The notes under the pieces: generated by a model
What the model saw: only the letters and a program-made list of their open reading frames with translations
Databases searched by the model: none
Told to the model about the DNA's origin: nothing
Made by a program: the position numbers and the translations under genes
Assembly: GCA_024364805.1 (NCBI GenBank)
Contig: CM044489.1
Span: forward strand, 165,766,795 to 165,788,620
Origin: Euprymna scolopes
Lineage: Eukaryota; Mollusca; Cephalopoda; Sepiida; Sepiolidae
Direction: 5' to 3'
Length of the DNA: 21,826 bases
Shown here: piece after piece, positions 8,369 through 17,862 of the stretch
Layout: each line of letters begins with the position of its first letter
Position numbering within the stretch: the stretch's first letter is position 1

Positions 8369-8527
8369 CATTGTAACCCGGATATAAGAGACCATAGTAT
8401 TTAAATACCGAATAGAAGAGAGACTTTCTCTGGTTTCTAATTAGAGTCTGTGTCAATGTATAGTGTAACCCGGATATAAGAAAATTGTAGGGCAAGACAC
8501 GAAGTCTCTTATACCCGGGTTTCACTG
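8369..8527. mobile_element. pogo/Tigger-like MITE with TA target site
   Basis: The left end is CATTGTAACCCGGATATAAG. The right end read in reverse is CAGTGAAACCCGGGTATAAG. TA flanks both sides (8367-8368 and 8528-8529), as expected of the Tc1/mariner-pogo group. A second left-end-like copy (TAGTGTAACCCGGATATAAG) begins near 8461 inside the element. Only 159 bp long, without coding capacity. Confidence 0.75.
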
Positions 8528-8589
8528 TATTTTATTCACTTCATTAATTTTTATTTAATCAAATCAAGCAGAAATTTGAGGTTTTATGC

Positions 8590-8890
8590 TAGCACTTAAA
8601 GACTGACCCATCATGCCTACTACAGGTAAAAAGGAAGTGGTTAACTTCCAATGAAAGCACAGTACCTGGCTTCAGTTGGCAGTATGTCTGGCATATCCAA
8701 TTCTTCTCCATGCAATCATATCAATTCGTCATTGTGCATGTGCTTCCTTCATGATTTCATCCCAGGGGACAGTTAAATCGAATAGAAAATTACATTTGCT
8801 AGAGTCGGACAACACCACAATGTCAAGAGATTAGTTGGCTTGAAGGATACTGATAGATCTGCTACCATCCTCCACTCGCAGACTCCATTT
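8590..8890 (-). pseudogene. LINE-type C-terminal endonuclease-like relic
   Basis: On the minus strand, 8829-8735 reads LDIVVLSDSSKCNFLFDLTV then PWDEIMKEAHA. This resembles the (R)PDIVLWS ... ELTVPWEE...EEAxxRK block found in a large family of LINE-derived proteins, with a PD-(D/E)XK-like layout. Here the expected PD appears as LD and the following E as D. Upstream codons suggest EDGSRSISILQAN. Downstream only faint traces remain. Multiple stops and probable frameshifts break the copy. It belongs to a different lineage from the fragment at 4440-5050, whose motif is EVSVPND. The assignment rests on motif memory over about 40 residues. Confidence 0.5.
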
Positions 8891-9090
8891 AATAACTTTG
8901 TTAATGTTTATCTGCTTTCTTGTACGGAAGAGTTTTCCTTTTCGCAAAAATGGAAAAAAAAAAGTCTAAGTCACTACGGGAAGCTTATAAGCAGCTTCAC
9001 ATTGAATAGTCACAATGTTTTCAACCAGTTTCAAACTTGACAGTTATACATCTAAAAAGAATTAAGATATGCAGTGGTTTTCTTCATGCT

Positions 9091-9254
9091 AGTCCCCCGG
9101 TGCTTACTGCGGGCCTGTCAAACTAAGCAGTAAAAACCTTGTTTCATAAATATATTTTTATAATAAAAGTTTAAATAACTATTTTTATTTTATATTCTTT
9201 AGTTTCAATAAATCGCTTTTTGTCTGACAGGCCCGCAACAACCATAGGGGGACT
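9091..9254. mobile_element. MITE with imperfect terminal inverted repeats (family unclear)
   Basis: The left end AGTCCCCCGGTGCTTACTGC continues GGGCCTGTCAAAC. The right end read in reverse is AGTCCCCCTATGGTTGTTGC followed by GGGCCTGTCAGAC. The ends are about 33 bp and differ mainly in the GGTGCTTAC segment. TGCT occurs on both flanks (9087-9090 and, one base off, 9256-9259), too short to fix the superfamily. The interior is AT-rich. Confidence 0.65.
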
Positions 9255-9262
9255 TTGCTTGC

Positions 9263-9957
9263 TATTATATTGATTATAATTTTTTGACAGAAGAAATAAA
9301 ATTAATTGCATTCAAAGCATTAGAAGAAAAATATAAAATTATTCAATTATATCAAATTTTGTCAAATTATGTAAATATATTTTATAAAAATTATTATTTA
9401 GTAAATTGATCCGGAATTTATTGGATTTTTAAAGAAAAAAATATGGATTGAAAATTTTTAAATCAATAAATTATAAATAAATTTTGTCAATATAAAAAAG
9501 GATGACTAAATTCATTTTAATTGGCAAAAGAAAACACAAGCATAAAATCCAAAATCAGCCAATTATCAATAAATTTTGTCATAAAAAATTATTCCTGTAC
9601 ATTCGACATGATTTATGTATACTATTTAATTTTAATGAAATAAAACATTTTTCTCATTATAATTATTAATATAAAACAATAATTGATAATTCTCATAATA
9701 ATAACAATAATTGATAATTTTTCTCATTATAATTATTAATATAAAACAATAATTGATAATTCGCTGATATGTTTTTTAGCAATGTTGTTTTTTCTTTTGC
9801 AAATAAAAATTTATCTAATAATCATATTTTTATGACAACAAAATTTATTGATAATTTAATGATTTTAGATTTTTCTCACGATTTAAAATTTTTCTTCAAA
9901 TGTTTTATACGCAATTAATTTTATTTCTTCCGTCCAAAAATTATAATCAATATAATA
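9263..9957. mobile_element. Large AT-rich palindromic (fold-back) element
   Basis: The left end TATTATATTGATTATAATTT is mirrored at the right end. Matching continues through GAAGAAATAAAATTAATTGC on the left (about 9290-9310) and its inverse at 9909-9930. It goes on to CAATAAATTTTGTC-type segments deeper inside. The whole 695-bp block is roughly one inverted repeat with a centre near 9600-9700 that holds two identical 42-bp direct repeats. No ORF or clear target duplication. The left end lies 8 bp from the preceding MITE. Confidence 0.65.
9651..9762 (+). repeat. Two identical 42-bp direct repeats
   Basis: TTCTCATTATAATTATTAAT through AATTGATAATTC occurs at 9651-9692 and again at 9721-9762 with no differences. 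Both lie in the centre of the fold-back element. Confidence 0.9.
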
Positions 9958-10716
9958 ATCGTTTTTTATAATGAGAAAATTTATAAATAGTTAAAATCTT
10001 AAAAAGTGCAACAAAATGCCAATTACATTTTTTTAGTGCATAAGGCACATCTGATTGTGTGTAAATAAAATAGTTTGTTTTTTTTATTTCTAGTATCTTC
10101 CTTTTTATAGTGTAATATTAATAATTTTCGGTAAAATAATTTTCCGGGTAAAAATCTTGTTGAATATTTTTCTGTTGAGGCAGAAATATTTTTTCAAGAA
10201 AATACCTAACTTTTTAAAATTATATTTATCAACAACATTTATAAAAACGAAAATAATAAAATAATATTTATTAATTAATAAAACATACTCATATAAACAA
10301 GAAAAGTATCATCACATAATGTAATATTTGTTTTATTATTCATAATACAAGAAGTTTTCTTTTTTTTGTTTTGTAATAACACAAGATGTGTTAAAAAAAT
10401 AAAGTAATTTTTTAAATAAATATATTGTTTTATTTTTCGTGTCGTGACTCCATTCTGTTCATTTACGTTACGTAATCAACCATATCCACTTCCGATAGTT
10501 TGATTTTTGCCGAACACTGATCTTGGACATTACTTTAAAAAATATATACAAGTTTATTTTCTTTTGGAAGTGAGGCTATATATAAAACTATATCTACTTC
10601 CGTATTTTTCTTTAAATTTTTATTTTTGAGCGATTATCGAAATTCCCGAGACGTGATACTCTCATGTCGAACATGTTTTTGTTCTAAAGTAACACTCCAC
10701 ATTACTTTTTTATAAC
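9958..10716. other. Unassigned AT-rich sequence
   Basis: Very AT-rich with short A and T runs. I see no gene, terminal repeat or tRNA-like sequence. Confidence 0.6.
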
Positions 10717-10910
10717 TAAATAAACGTTTTAAAATAAGTTGAACCATTAAAAACTTATAAAGCTAGGTAGAAAATGAACATTTAGAAAATCGATTTTATA
10801 TATTTTAAAATAACAGTAAACAAGTAAATATATTAAAAAAAATATATATATTATGGGGGTGTAGTCTCTTTTAAAAACAATACCCCTTTCAAAAACGGTC
10901 CTAAAATGTG
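10717..10910 (+). repeat. About 190-bp dispersed repeat, copy A
   Basis: Runs from TAAATAAACGTTTTAAAATA through AAGCTAGGTAGAAAATGAAC and GGGGGTGTAGTCTCTTTTAA to GGTCCTAAAATGTG. Copies B and C follow at 11202 and 11346. Confidence 0.8.
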
Positions 10911-11201
10911 TTTCCTATCAATATGTATTCAATAACGAAGAGTTTTCCTATCTATCAAAAATAGACGAGTTTCCCTAAATTTAACACTGCATCCAATTTA
11001 TAATAAATCCTAAGTATAATCTTTATTAAGTTTAACTATTCAAATTTAATATGGCCAGTGAGTAAAATTTAGTTTCATTTGAAGGTAAATTTATTTATTA
11101 TTATTATTATTATTAGCAGCAAAGTTTAGTATCTGTTCCGAGATACTAAATATTTTCTGTCCTCGTTTAGTGGAGGTGAAATCTTTGTTGGCTTGTTTTT
11201 C

Positions 11202-11335
11202 TGAATAAACACTTTAAAATAAGTTCAATCACTAACAAATTAGCAAGCTAGGTAAAAAAAAAACGATTTTACCTCTTTTAAAACAACAGAAAATAAGTAT
11301 AAATATTAAAAAAATATAATGTGGTCTGTAATTTA
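11202..11335 (+). repeat. About 190-bp dispersed repeat, copy B (shortened)
   Basis: Begins TGAATAAACACTTTAAAATA, contains GCAAGCTAGGT and AAACGATTTTACC, and stops before the GGTCCTAAAATGTG end seen in copies A and C. Confidence 0.75.
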
Positions 11336-11345
11336 GTTTTTGAAC

Positions 11346-11534
11346 TGAATAAACGCTTTAAAATAAGTTAAACCACTAACAACTTAGCCAGCTAGGTAGA
11401 AAACAAACACTTAAAAAAATCGATTTTACCTTTTTTAAAGCAACAGTAATTAACTAAAAAATATTTCAAAAATATTGGGGGGGGGCAGTCTCTTTTAAAA
11501 GCAATATCTCCTTCGAAAATGGTCCTAAAATGTG
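11346..11534 (+). repeat. About 190-bp dispersed repeat, copy C
   Basis: Begins TGAATAAACGCTTTAAAATA, carries CCAGCTAGGTAGAAAACAAA and a G9 run, and ends GGTCCTAAAATGTG. It is closely similar to copy A over its full length and lies 10 bases after copy B. Confidence 0.8.
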
Positions 11535-12010
11535 CGTATGCATATTTGATGCCATGCTATTTGTAAATAGTGTTTTCATGTGCAATTCAAGTTTTCATGA
11601 TATCTGTTTTTTATTCAATTGTAATTTTTTATGCAATTGTAAGGTGGAAGCACAGAATAGATACAAAACACCCTCTCCTCCCCATGTTAAGAATGGCTTT
11701 AAAAATGCTAAAATTTATATTTCAGCACGGTACCAAAAATTTTACTTAAATTATAATCACATCCTTACATTTGAAATAATACTGCGATTAAATGCTACCT
11801 ATTGCTCATTTCAAAACGTAAACAAACTTCTGGTTGAATTAATCGATACCGGTGTTGAACGTAAAGAGTCCCTTTTTAAGGATCAAATTGTTCTACTAAG
11901 TTAAATTTAAGTTTGACGATATCTGTTTGTTCATTAAATTGTTAGATAGAAGTACAGAATAGTTATTTTCAAACAGCCGAGTAACACAAGCAACTTTGAT
12001 TAAAACGAAA
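11535..12010. other. Unassigned sequence with short internal duplications
   Basis: The segment around 11590-11665 (GATATCTGTTTTTTATTCAA ... AAGCACAGAATAGAT) is loosely repeated at 11920-11963. The 124-codon plus-strand frame 11530-11904 starts in the repeat tail, runs through this duplication and has no recognisable domain, so I treat it as chance. Confidence 0.5.
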
Positions 12011-12314
12011 AGATAGCATCAATAGTTCTAACAAGCGATCAGTTAGTATGCGCCGTTGCAGCCGGCAGCTATTGTGAAAAATCGGTATTAATAGTTGCTC
12101 AGCATATTTTGACAGAAAGCTTAGTATAAATAGTTACAGTGGAAAACCGTAAGAAACAAATCTATAAAGTATATTTTTCTTTTTAAATCAATATTATATA
12201 AAAAATATTAAAAAAAAAATATCTCCAATAAATCAGAATAACATGATCATTATTATTATTATCACTATTCCAAAGGAATTCATTAAGTATTTGGTGAAGA
12301 AATTTTAAATTTGT
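12011..12314 (+). repeat. Local direct repeat, copy 1
   Basis: Shares AGCATCAA, TTCTAACAAGC and TCACTATTCCAAAGGAATTC with 12501-12724. The copies differ by several insertions and deletions. Confidence 0.65.
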
Positions 12315-12362
12315 TGTTTATTTTATGCTATACCTATGGCTTCATTACTTTTTCTCGCTCAC

Positions 12363-12372
12363 CCTCTCTCTC

Positions 12373-12443
<71 letters not shown>
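12363..12443. repeat. (CT)n microsatellite
   Basis: About 40 CT units with a single TA interruption near the left end. It lies between the two copies of the local duplication. Confidence 0.97.
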
Positions 12444-12447
<4 letters not shown>

Positions 12448-12500
12448 AAAGCAATGTGCAAGCGATAAGAAAATATAAACCGATGAAAGTGAGATTGTAA

Positions 12501-12724
12501 AGGGTAGCATCAACAATTCTAGCAAGTAGTCAGCCTGATGCTGTTAGAAATAAAGAGTAGTGGATAGTTATTAAATGTTATGTTTATGGTAGTATGAATA
12601 GTCGCCCGGTTGGAAAACCCTTTCCAATTATAAAAAATAATATCTGAAATGAAACAGAACATCATTATCACTATTCCAAAGGAATACATCAAATATTTGG
12701 CGAGGAAATTAAAAAATTTGTTTT
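12501..12724 (+). repeat. Local direct repeat, copy 2
   Basis: Contains TCACTATTCCAAAGGAATAC then ATCAAATATTTGGCGAGGAA, matching copy 1 (CATTAAGTATTTGGTGAAGA). The opposing ORFs at 12519-12737 and 12649-12831 lie over this repeat and are not genes. Confidence 0.65.
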
Positions 12725-12811
12725 TTTCATTACTCAATAGTAATCTGCAAGTAATAATTTGTTTGTCAAGCAGTTACTTGCTCGACAATAACTTGAGTTT
12801 CTCCAGCCATA

Positions 12812-12933
12812 ACCGAAACCAAAACTTATGAAGAATTCTTGATAAAATTATTTATTAAAAAAAAAAAAAATAGATTACTGTTATAATCGAAGTTATAATC
12901 GAAACCAAAACTTCTTGATAAAATTATTTATAA
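12812..12933 (+). repeat. Short tandem duplication
   Basis: CGAAACCAAAACTT followed by CTTGATAAAATTATTTAT occurs at about 12813-12857 and at 12900-12932, separated by an A-run. Confidence 0.7.
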
Positions 12934-12954
12934 TAAGAAATGGAAGTACATAAC

Positions 12955-13019
12955 AATTAAACGACCCGGATGTAAGCATGACACAGAAAATAACACACAC
13001 TATCGTATTAATATATAGA
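12955..13019 (-). mobile_element. Possible Helitron 5' terminus
   Basis: On the minus strand, A is followed by TCTATATATTAATACGATAG and TGTGTGTTATTTTCTGTG. This closely matches the start of the elements at 3328 and 18218. No CTAG-type 3' end was found to the left, so the element is truncated or this is a fragment. Confidence 0.4.
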
Positions 13020-13950
13020 TTATAAGTGACCCACATTTTTTATTTATTTATTTTATGAAAATCGCCCCAGACAAGAAATGAAGCTACTTGACACAAGGAG
13101 ATAACAAGAGCGAACAATGATCATTGCATTGATAGGAAATACCTATTGACCTTTGTCTTGAAAAGACCAAGACTGTAGGTAAGAGAAAAACGAGCCGCAT
13201 TAATAGAGTTCATAACCTTGCACGTTCTGGAAAGAAGCTACTGGAATAGAAAACTGTATTACATTGAGGTATCAAAACAGCGAATTGATGAAGATCGCTA
13301 GTCAAACAAAGGAAGCAGTCAATACATCAAACAGTTCTGCTATACACATGCTATTATAGTATTTATAAAAAAAGACTGACTAACATCACGCTAGTGTGAG
13401 GTTACAGAGAAGAAAGGGTGGGGGCCAATCAAATTACAGGTAAATTATTAAGAACCTTCAAGTGGAACAGAGATTCACCAGTTAAAATTTGACAACAGCT
13501 TTACATAACTGGTCTTAAAATAGATGCTTAGCAGCTGGGTTTCAAAATTCATACTGCTCAGGTAATTAGTTTCCAAAGAAGCCTATACATAAAAATATAT
13601 AAGCGTACCTAACTATATGAAAATGGAGATATATATATATGCTAATGATTTTTTAAGTAAATTTTTTTTCCGAGAGCAGACACGGATTATAGAAAAGAAA
13701 ATTGCATCAAAGATAAAAAGGAAAACCAATTCGAGCATATTTTAAAATAAAAATTGAAAAGGAAAAAGCACCTTAATAAAAATTAAAAAATATATTTTTT
13801 AAATGCTTGATAATGATGACAGATGTGGATTTTAAAAAAGTTCAAGTCACGAAAACTACATTAAAATTTCAAGACGCTGTCTGGAGTAATTTGTTTAATA
13901 TCTCCTGAGAAAAAAAAAAAATGAAAAGAAAATATTGTAATTACGTTTCT
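13020..13950. other. Unassigned non-coding stretch
   Basis: No gene found. The part 13120-13320 has somewhat higher GC and may be a decayed retroelement, but no frame gives a recognisable motif. ACCAAGACTGTAGGTAAG near 13170 resembles ACCAAGACGGTAGGTAGA near 20110. Confidence 0.45.
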
Positions 13951-14440
13951 GAATTTTTTAGATGAGAAGTGGTTAGTCATATTATGTGGATTCTTCAGAC
14001 TACTGTTCTCATCTTGAGTGTCATTTTCACAACACTTCGATCGATGTAACCTCCGACCTTCTTCAGGTGTATCTGCAAGGACCCATGGCGCAATGGTTAG
14101 AGTACTTGAAAAAATCAATAGTAAAAGGGATATTCTCTTGAAGGTTCAATTCTCAATGTGAGCGACCGAAAAATACTTGTGAATTACTTATGACTCCTAA
14201 CAAGTTATGGTTGACAGAACGAGAGCACGCTACTCCTGTGAACTAAATAAAAGGGTCCCGTTTGAAATTCCGTCCAGATTCCCAAGTTTGACGGAAACAT
14301 TCCGGACATTTCAATAAGATACACCTGAATAAGGTCGGAAGTTACATCGACCGAAACGTTGTGAAAACAACACTCAAGACGAGAATAGTCGCCCGAAGAA
14401 TCCAAATATGAAAATATTGTTACTACCATTATCAAAAATG
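13951..14440 (+). mobile_element. Fold-back SINE-like element, copy 3 (best preserved)
   Basis: An A box, TGGCGCAATGGTTA (14086-14099), and a B box, GGTTCAATTCT (14143-14153), start 57 bases apart and head a body running to 14317. Arms of exactly 86 bp flank the core: 13988-14073 on the minus strand and 14318-14403 on the plus strand. They match at about 74 of 86 positions by hand count, and most differences are transitions. Each arm starts GATACACCTGAA and ends GAAGAATCC. Weaker similarity extends outward to 13951 and 14440. The tRNA-type promoter indicates SINE ancestry, while the inverted arms are those of a fold-back transposon. The ORFs on the minus strand here (13861-14118, 14205-14552) are not genes. 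Confidence 0.75.
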
Positions 14441-14609
14441 AGATGAAAATCCCTGAATTAACAATAAGATTTATTATTTTTGCATAGGAAAACGTAAGGA
14501 AATAGAAAACATAAGGAATAATCCTTAATTCAACTTTTCTCAACAAAACCACTGTTACTTGTTGTAGTCAGACGAGTTAAGATCTTGTGAGAAAATATTT
14601 CCTCGTATC

Positions 14610-14815
14610 ACTTTATTTTCTGATATTTTTATCTCTACTTTCTTTCCTAATATTTCTATCTATTTTTTGCATTTTTCTCTCGCTTTTCTTTCTTTCTCGG
14701 TTCCTTTTATATTTCTTGTTCCTTCTTCGTCATTTCTCTTTCTTCCTTTTCTGTCTTTTCTACTCTCACTTTCTCTCTCCTTTTTATTTCTCTCTTCTTT
14801 CTCGTTCATTGTATG
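14610..14815 (+). repeat. Polypyrimidine-biased tract
   Basis: About 200 bases that are nearly all T and C on the plus strand, in irregular TTTCTC and TTCC runs. The long overlapping frames over it (14587-14955 and 14667-14882) give Leu/Ser/Phe-rich low-complexity translations and are artefacts of the tract. Confidence 0.85.
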
Positions 14816-15963
14816 CAGTAAAGCTATTATCTTTCAAAAGTCTATCAAACAAACCTTTACTCAAAAGCTTATTCTGTGTTGATATCTACAAACTGCCAAA
14901 ACTGGGAAAGTTCTTTTCAACTTGGTCATCACTATTTCAAAAGGGCTACCTTTAGAGGCTTTATCTCATCGAAGTGGAAAGGTTAGAATCAAGGATCAAT
15001 CTCTTACATACACCTGAACTTCTAATAGTTAGATGTGTTTGACTATTTTGTTCTTGGCCCCTGATATTCAACCGTGGATAGAACACTCACTTTACTTTGG
15101 CCATTTGTCACATGCTGTGTATGCAAACAGATGGTATAACCTTTTTACTCGAGGAGTTTATTGTTGAATACCTGAGGCTTCACTGTTGAGGAATGCCGAT
15201 GGGTGTGCTCGGGTATTTTTTGTTGGCCAGAATATGCTTCCTCTTTGATGCTGGATTTTCAGATATCCATCTTCCGACCTTGTGTCATATTTTCCCACAG
15301 TGGAAGGAAGGTAAATATTAACCCACGATCCTGACCTACCCGGTACAATTTTGTCTGAAAAGATGCAAGGTTAAATTAGAGGATAGGAAAGTCGAAGGTA
15401 CAGATTTTAGTAGATTGGCAGTGACATCATTATTTTTAGCTGAAAATATCACTTGATTGCTCACTTTCACGAGTCAAACAAATCTTGATTTAAAGTGTTA
15501 ACCATAACCTAATACCTTAATTAAACTTGTCTTTGAATGGCATTGTGTAACTCCTATCAGTAATGCTACACTTGCTTTAGTAACTATTTTTATGACTTTG
15601 TTCGTCAGACGAGTTCAAATCTTGTAATTTTGTATATAATAAAAGAGGCGCAGTTTTTCCCCCTCTGGACCAAAAATACCGTAGGTTTACACCAACAGAT
15701 GGCACATAAAAATTTATTATGCTTACGCTATTAGCCATTACCTTATATAACTATAAAACTCCATTACAGACACATTATTCTGTAATATTAAAACATTACA
15801 TTTATTCCTAGGAGCACCATCTTCACCATCGTCATAACCTACATGAAGTAGCTCAAATTTTGCTCCCCTATTCTATAAGACGTCTTACGATCCCATTCTA
15901 CACCGCATGCATTTATACTTTTTCTACTTTCCTGGGTCTACTCCGTCATTAACTGACTAGTGA
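14816..15963. other. Unassigned stretch of somewhat higher GC
   Basis: No convincing gene. A short phrase, TTGTTCTTGGCCCCTGATAT then TCAACCGTGGAT (15048-15078), recurs near 18489-18516. GTCAGACGAGTT followed by A/G-AATCTTGT-like sequence occurs at 14567 and 15606. These point to shared, unidentified repeats. Confidence 0.45.
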
Positions 15964-16299
15964 TTTCATACACATCGCCTACTCTTAACGCTTTACTCCT
16001 ACACAAATAATGATTTCTCCCTCTTCCCATCCCTCAAAGTCTCAGTGGTTGCGATCTACATATCCGGACATTCCAGAATGAACGAAACATCATTCAAAAA
16101 CGAACACACTATGTTAGGAGTGGATGGAGTAAGTACATGGAACTTCTACCTTTACCAACTAGCAGTGTTATCACTGTTCAACCAAGGGGAGTGTCTATCA
16201 AGTATTTGTATGCAGGAACCATCTGTACCCTCAGAGATTTCCTTGATTAATCCCAACACTTCACTATCCGAAAACGATGCCCATTCTAATGATGCCTAA
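15964..16299 (+). CDS. Weak candidate terminal exon, unknown product
   Basis: The frame is open from just after a stop at 15961-15963 to TAA at 16300-16302, about 112 codons. No upstream ATG is required if it is an exon. A pyrimidine-rich stretch ending in CAAAG or CTCAG (16021-16044) would serve as a 3' splice site. The predicted C-terminus includes MQEPSVPSEISLINPNTSLS and ends DAHSNDA, hydrophilic and Ser/Asn-rich, with no known domain. GC is higher than in the flanks. There is no AATAAA signal shortly downstream and no partner exon that I can identify. It may equally be a chance frame or an old repeat. Confidence 0.2.
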   Translation, partial: FHTHRLLLTLYSYTNNDFSLFPSLKVSVVAIYISGHSRMNETSFKNEHTMLGVDGVSTWNFYLYQLAVLSLFNQGECLSSICMQEPSVPSEISLINPNTSLSENDAHSNDA

Positions 16300-16401
16300 T
16301 TCAAAAGAGTACTTATTTGAAGCCCAAATAGTTTCACACAAAGAAAATATCAAGTTTATATTATAGAGATGCAATTCAAACAGCTACCTTTTTTTCTTTG
16401 C

Positions 16402-16505
16402 TTCGTTATGATACAACCTTCTTTTTCACTTCCAAAATCAAATTAGTTTTATATTCGTTATGATACAACCTTCTTTTTCACTTCCAAAATCAAATTAGTT
16501 ATATA
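16402..16505 (+). repeat. 52-bp tandem duplication
   Basis: The unit TTCGTTATGATACAACCTTC ... CAAATTAGTT occurs twice in direct succession with almost no change, implying a recent duplication. Confidence 0.92.
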
Positions 16506-16700
16506 TTCAATATTTTTCAATGTAAACACAAAATCGAACAAGTCTATGCCAAATTAACACTGACACCAGACCAGGCTATCTGAAGGTATTGGCTTCTTGA
16601 CTCAAATGCACTGTACATTAAAGTTGTTTTCGTTTTTGTTTTTTTTACTCTATGTAAAACTTAATCAGGTTTACGATTGACTTGATATAACTTTTGTGGA
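16506..16700. other. Unassigned sequence
   Basis: Short AT-rich connector before the LINE relic. Nothing recognised. Confidence 0.6.
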
Positions 16701-17160
16701 CTGGCCAGTTATAGTGGAGGGTATGCATTACAACGAGAGGAATGATATGAGAATGATATGATGTGTAATGTGAGTCTTAATGACAGGCTTAGTTCTGATG
16801 AACTTGGAGAAAGATTACATCTGGACAGTATAGGGAAATGTGTGCAGAAAAGGAGTCGTCGATGGTATAGCCACATTAAAACAATGGAGGAGAGTTTTGG
16901 GGATTAGTAGATGTATAACAGTTAAGGTAGCAGATTTATTTCACAATGAAAGGTAAAGAAAAATTGTGTACTGGGAGAAATGGTAAAAATGAGCCTGACG
17001 AAAAGAGGAATAAATAAAGACTAGGCCAGTGATAGGTTAGTTTGAAAATCATTTTCTTGAAGCCGTCTAGTGGAGGATGCAGTACGGAAATTTGAGTGGA
17101 CTTGTCACTCAGAATCCAAAAACAGGCATTAGAGCGAATCTTATGAAGATGATGATGCAT
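16700..17160 (+). pseudogene. LINE C-terminal tail relic
   Basis: Around 16758-16900 the plus strand reads MMCNVSLNDRLSSDELGERL, then HLDSIGKCVQKRSRRWYSHI and KTMEESF. This follows the well-known LINE C-terminal pattern MCGVSLxDRxxSEELRERLG ... RRGRLRWFGHVER. The Trp and His of the RWYSH block are retained. The following 250 bases fit the expected basic tail only faintly and contain several stops. No reverse transcriptase precedes it. The precise clade (RTE, CR1 or Jockey-like) cannot be set from this tail. Confidence 0.65.
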
Positions 17161-17396
17161 TTTGAAGTTGTTTCATTTAAAAATTGGCAATAACTTGTAC
17201 TTTCATTTTCTTTATTAAATTATACGCATTTTCTTTTTGTTTTACAAACAGGGTGGATTATAATGTACCCATGCAAAATGGAAAAGTCATGAACAATTAT
17301 AGGTAAGTTTATATTAGATACTAGCATTTCAGCCCGGCGTGTTTGGAGGTGTATGTTGAGACAAAAAAAAAAAAAAAAAAAAATGTAGTAGCAAGG

Positions 17397-17482
17397 CAGG
17401 CTCGAACCTGTACGGCAAAGGAGGAAAAGAATGGGGGGGAAAAAAATGTGATGTCTTTGTTGTTCCAACCACCGCTAAACCA
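17397..17482 (-). other. tRNA-like Pol III promoter segment inside Helitron
   Basis: On the minus strand, A box-like TGGTTTAGCGGTGGTTGG starts at 17482 and B box-like AGGTTCGAGCCTGCC starts at about 17410. The 73-base spacing is longer than in a tRNA, so this is a SINE-type or decayed tRNA head. The B box is close to the GGTTCGAnTCC consensus. Confidence 0.5.
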
Positions 17483-17862
17483 GAAGTGGCGTTGGTTTCA
17501 ATTAAGGCTAGACAATCGAAAAGAGGGGATGACTTTTGACAATATCGGCGAAAAAAAAGTGACCCCCCCCCTTAAGAAAAGTGCCCAGTTGAAGGTGGAG
17601 AAATTCATGTTTTTAGCCCATTATTCGGTATTTTTCGTCTGAAGGTCATGCTTCAAAACAATACAGATCTTGTGAAAATCCGTCTCCTCTGTCGAAAGTT
17701 TTAGGCAGACATGCAAACAGACATACATACATACATTTATATATTGGTAGCTCAAATTTTTTACCCAAACTGATTAAAAAGCTTGCTCTATCTCTGAATA
17801 CCCTTTAAAGTAAAATATCAAATGTTTAGACGAGAAATTGTCTGAGTAATTTAGTAGAGACC

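Noticed and set aside
11530-11904. 124-codon plus-strand ORF, the longest in the window
   Set aside because: It starts within a repeat tail, crosses a local duplication, has no recognisable domain and no plausible splice or polyadenylation context.
13120-13320. Possible further LINE tail on the minus strand
   Set aside because: Translations in all minus frames give only short, unspecific stretches. The evidence is too weak to annotate.
14205-14552. 115-codon minus-strand ORF
   Set aside because: It lies across the fold-back SINE core and right arm, and the translation does not resemble any protein family.
14587-14955. 122-codon plus-strand ORF with membrane-like Leu/Phe/Ser-rich product
   Set aside because: It is produced by the polypyrimidine tract at 14610-14815. 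Hydrophobic composition follows from T-rich codons.
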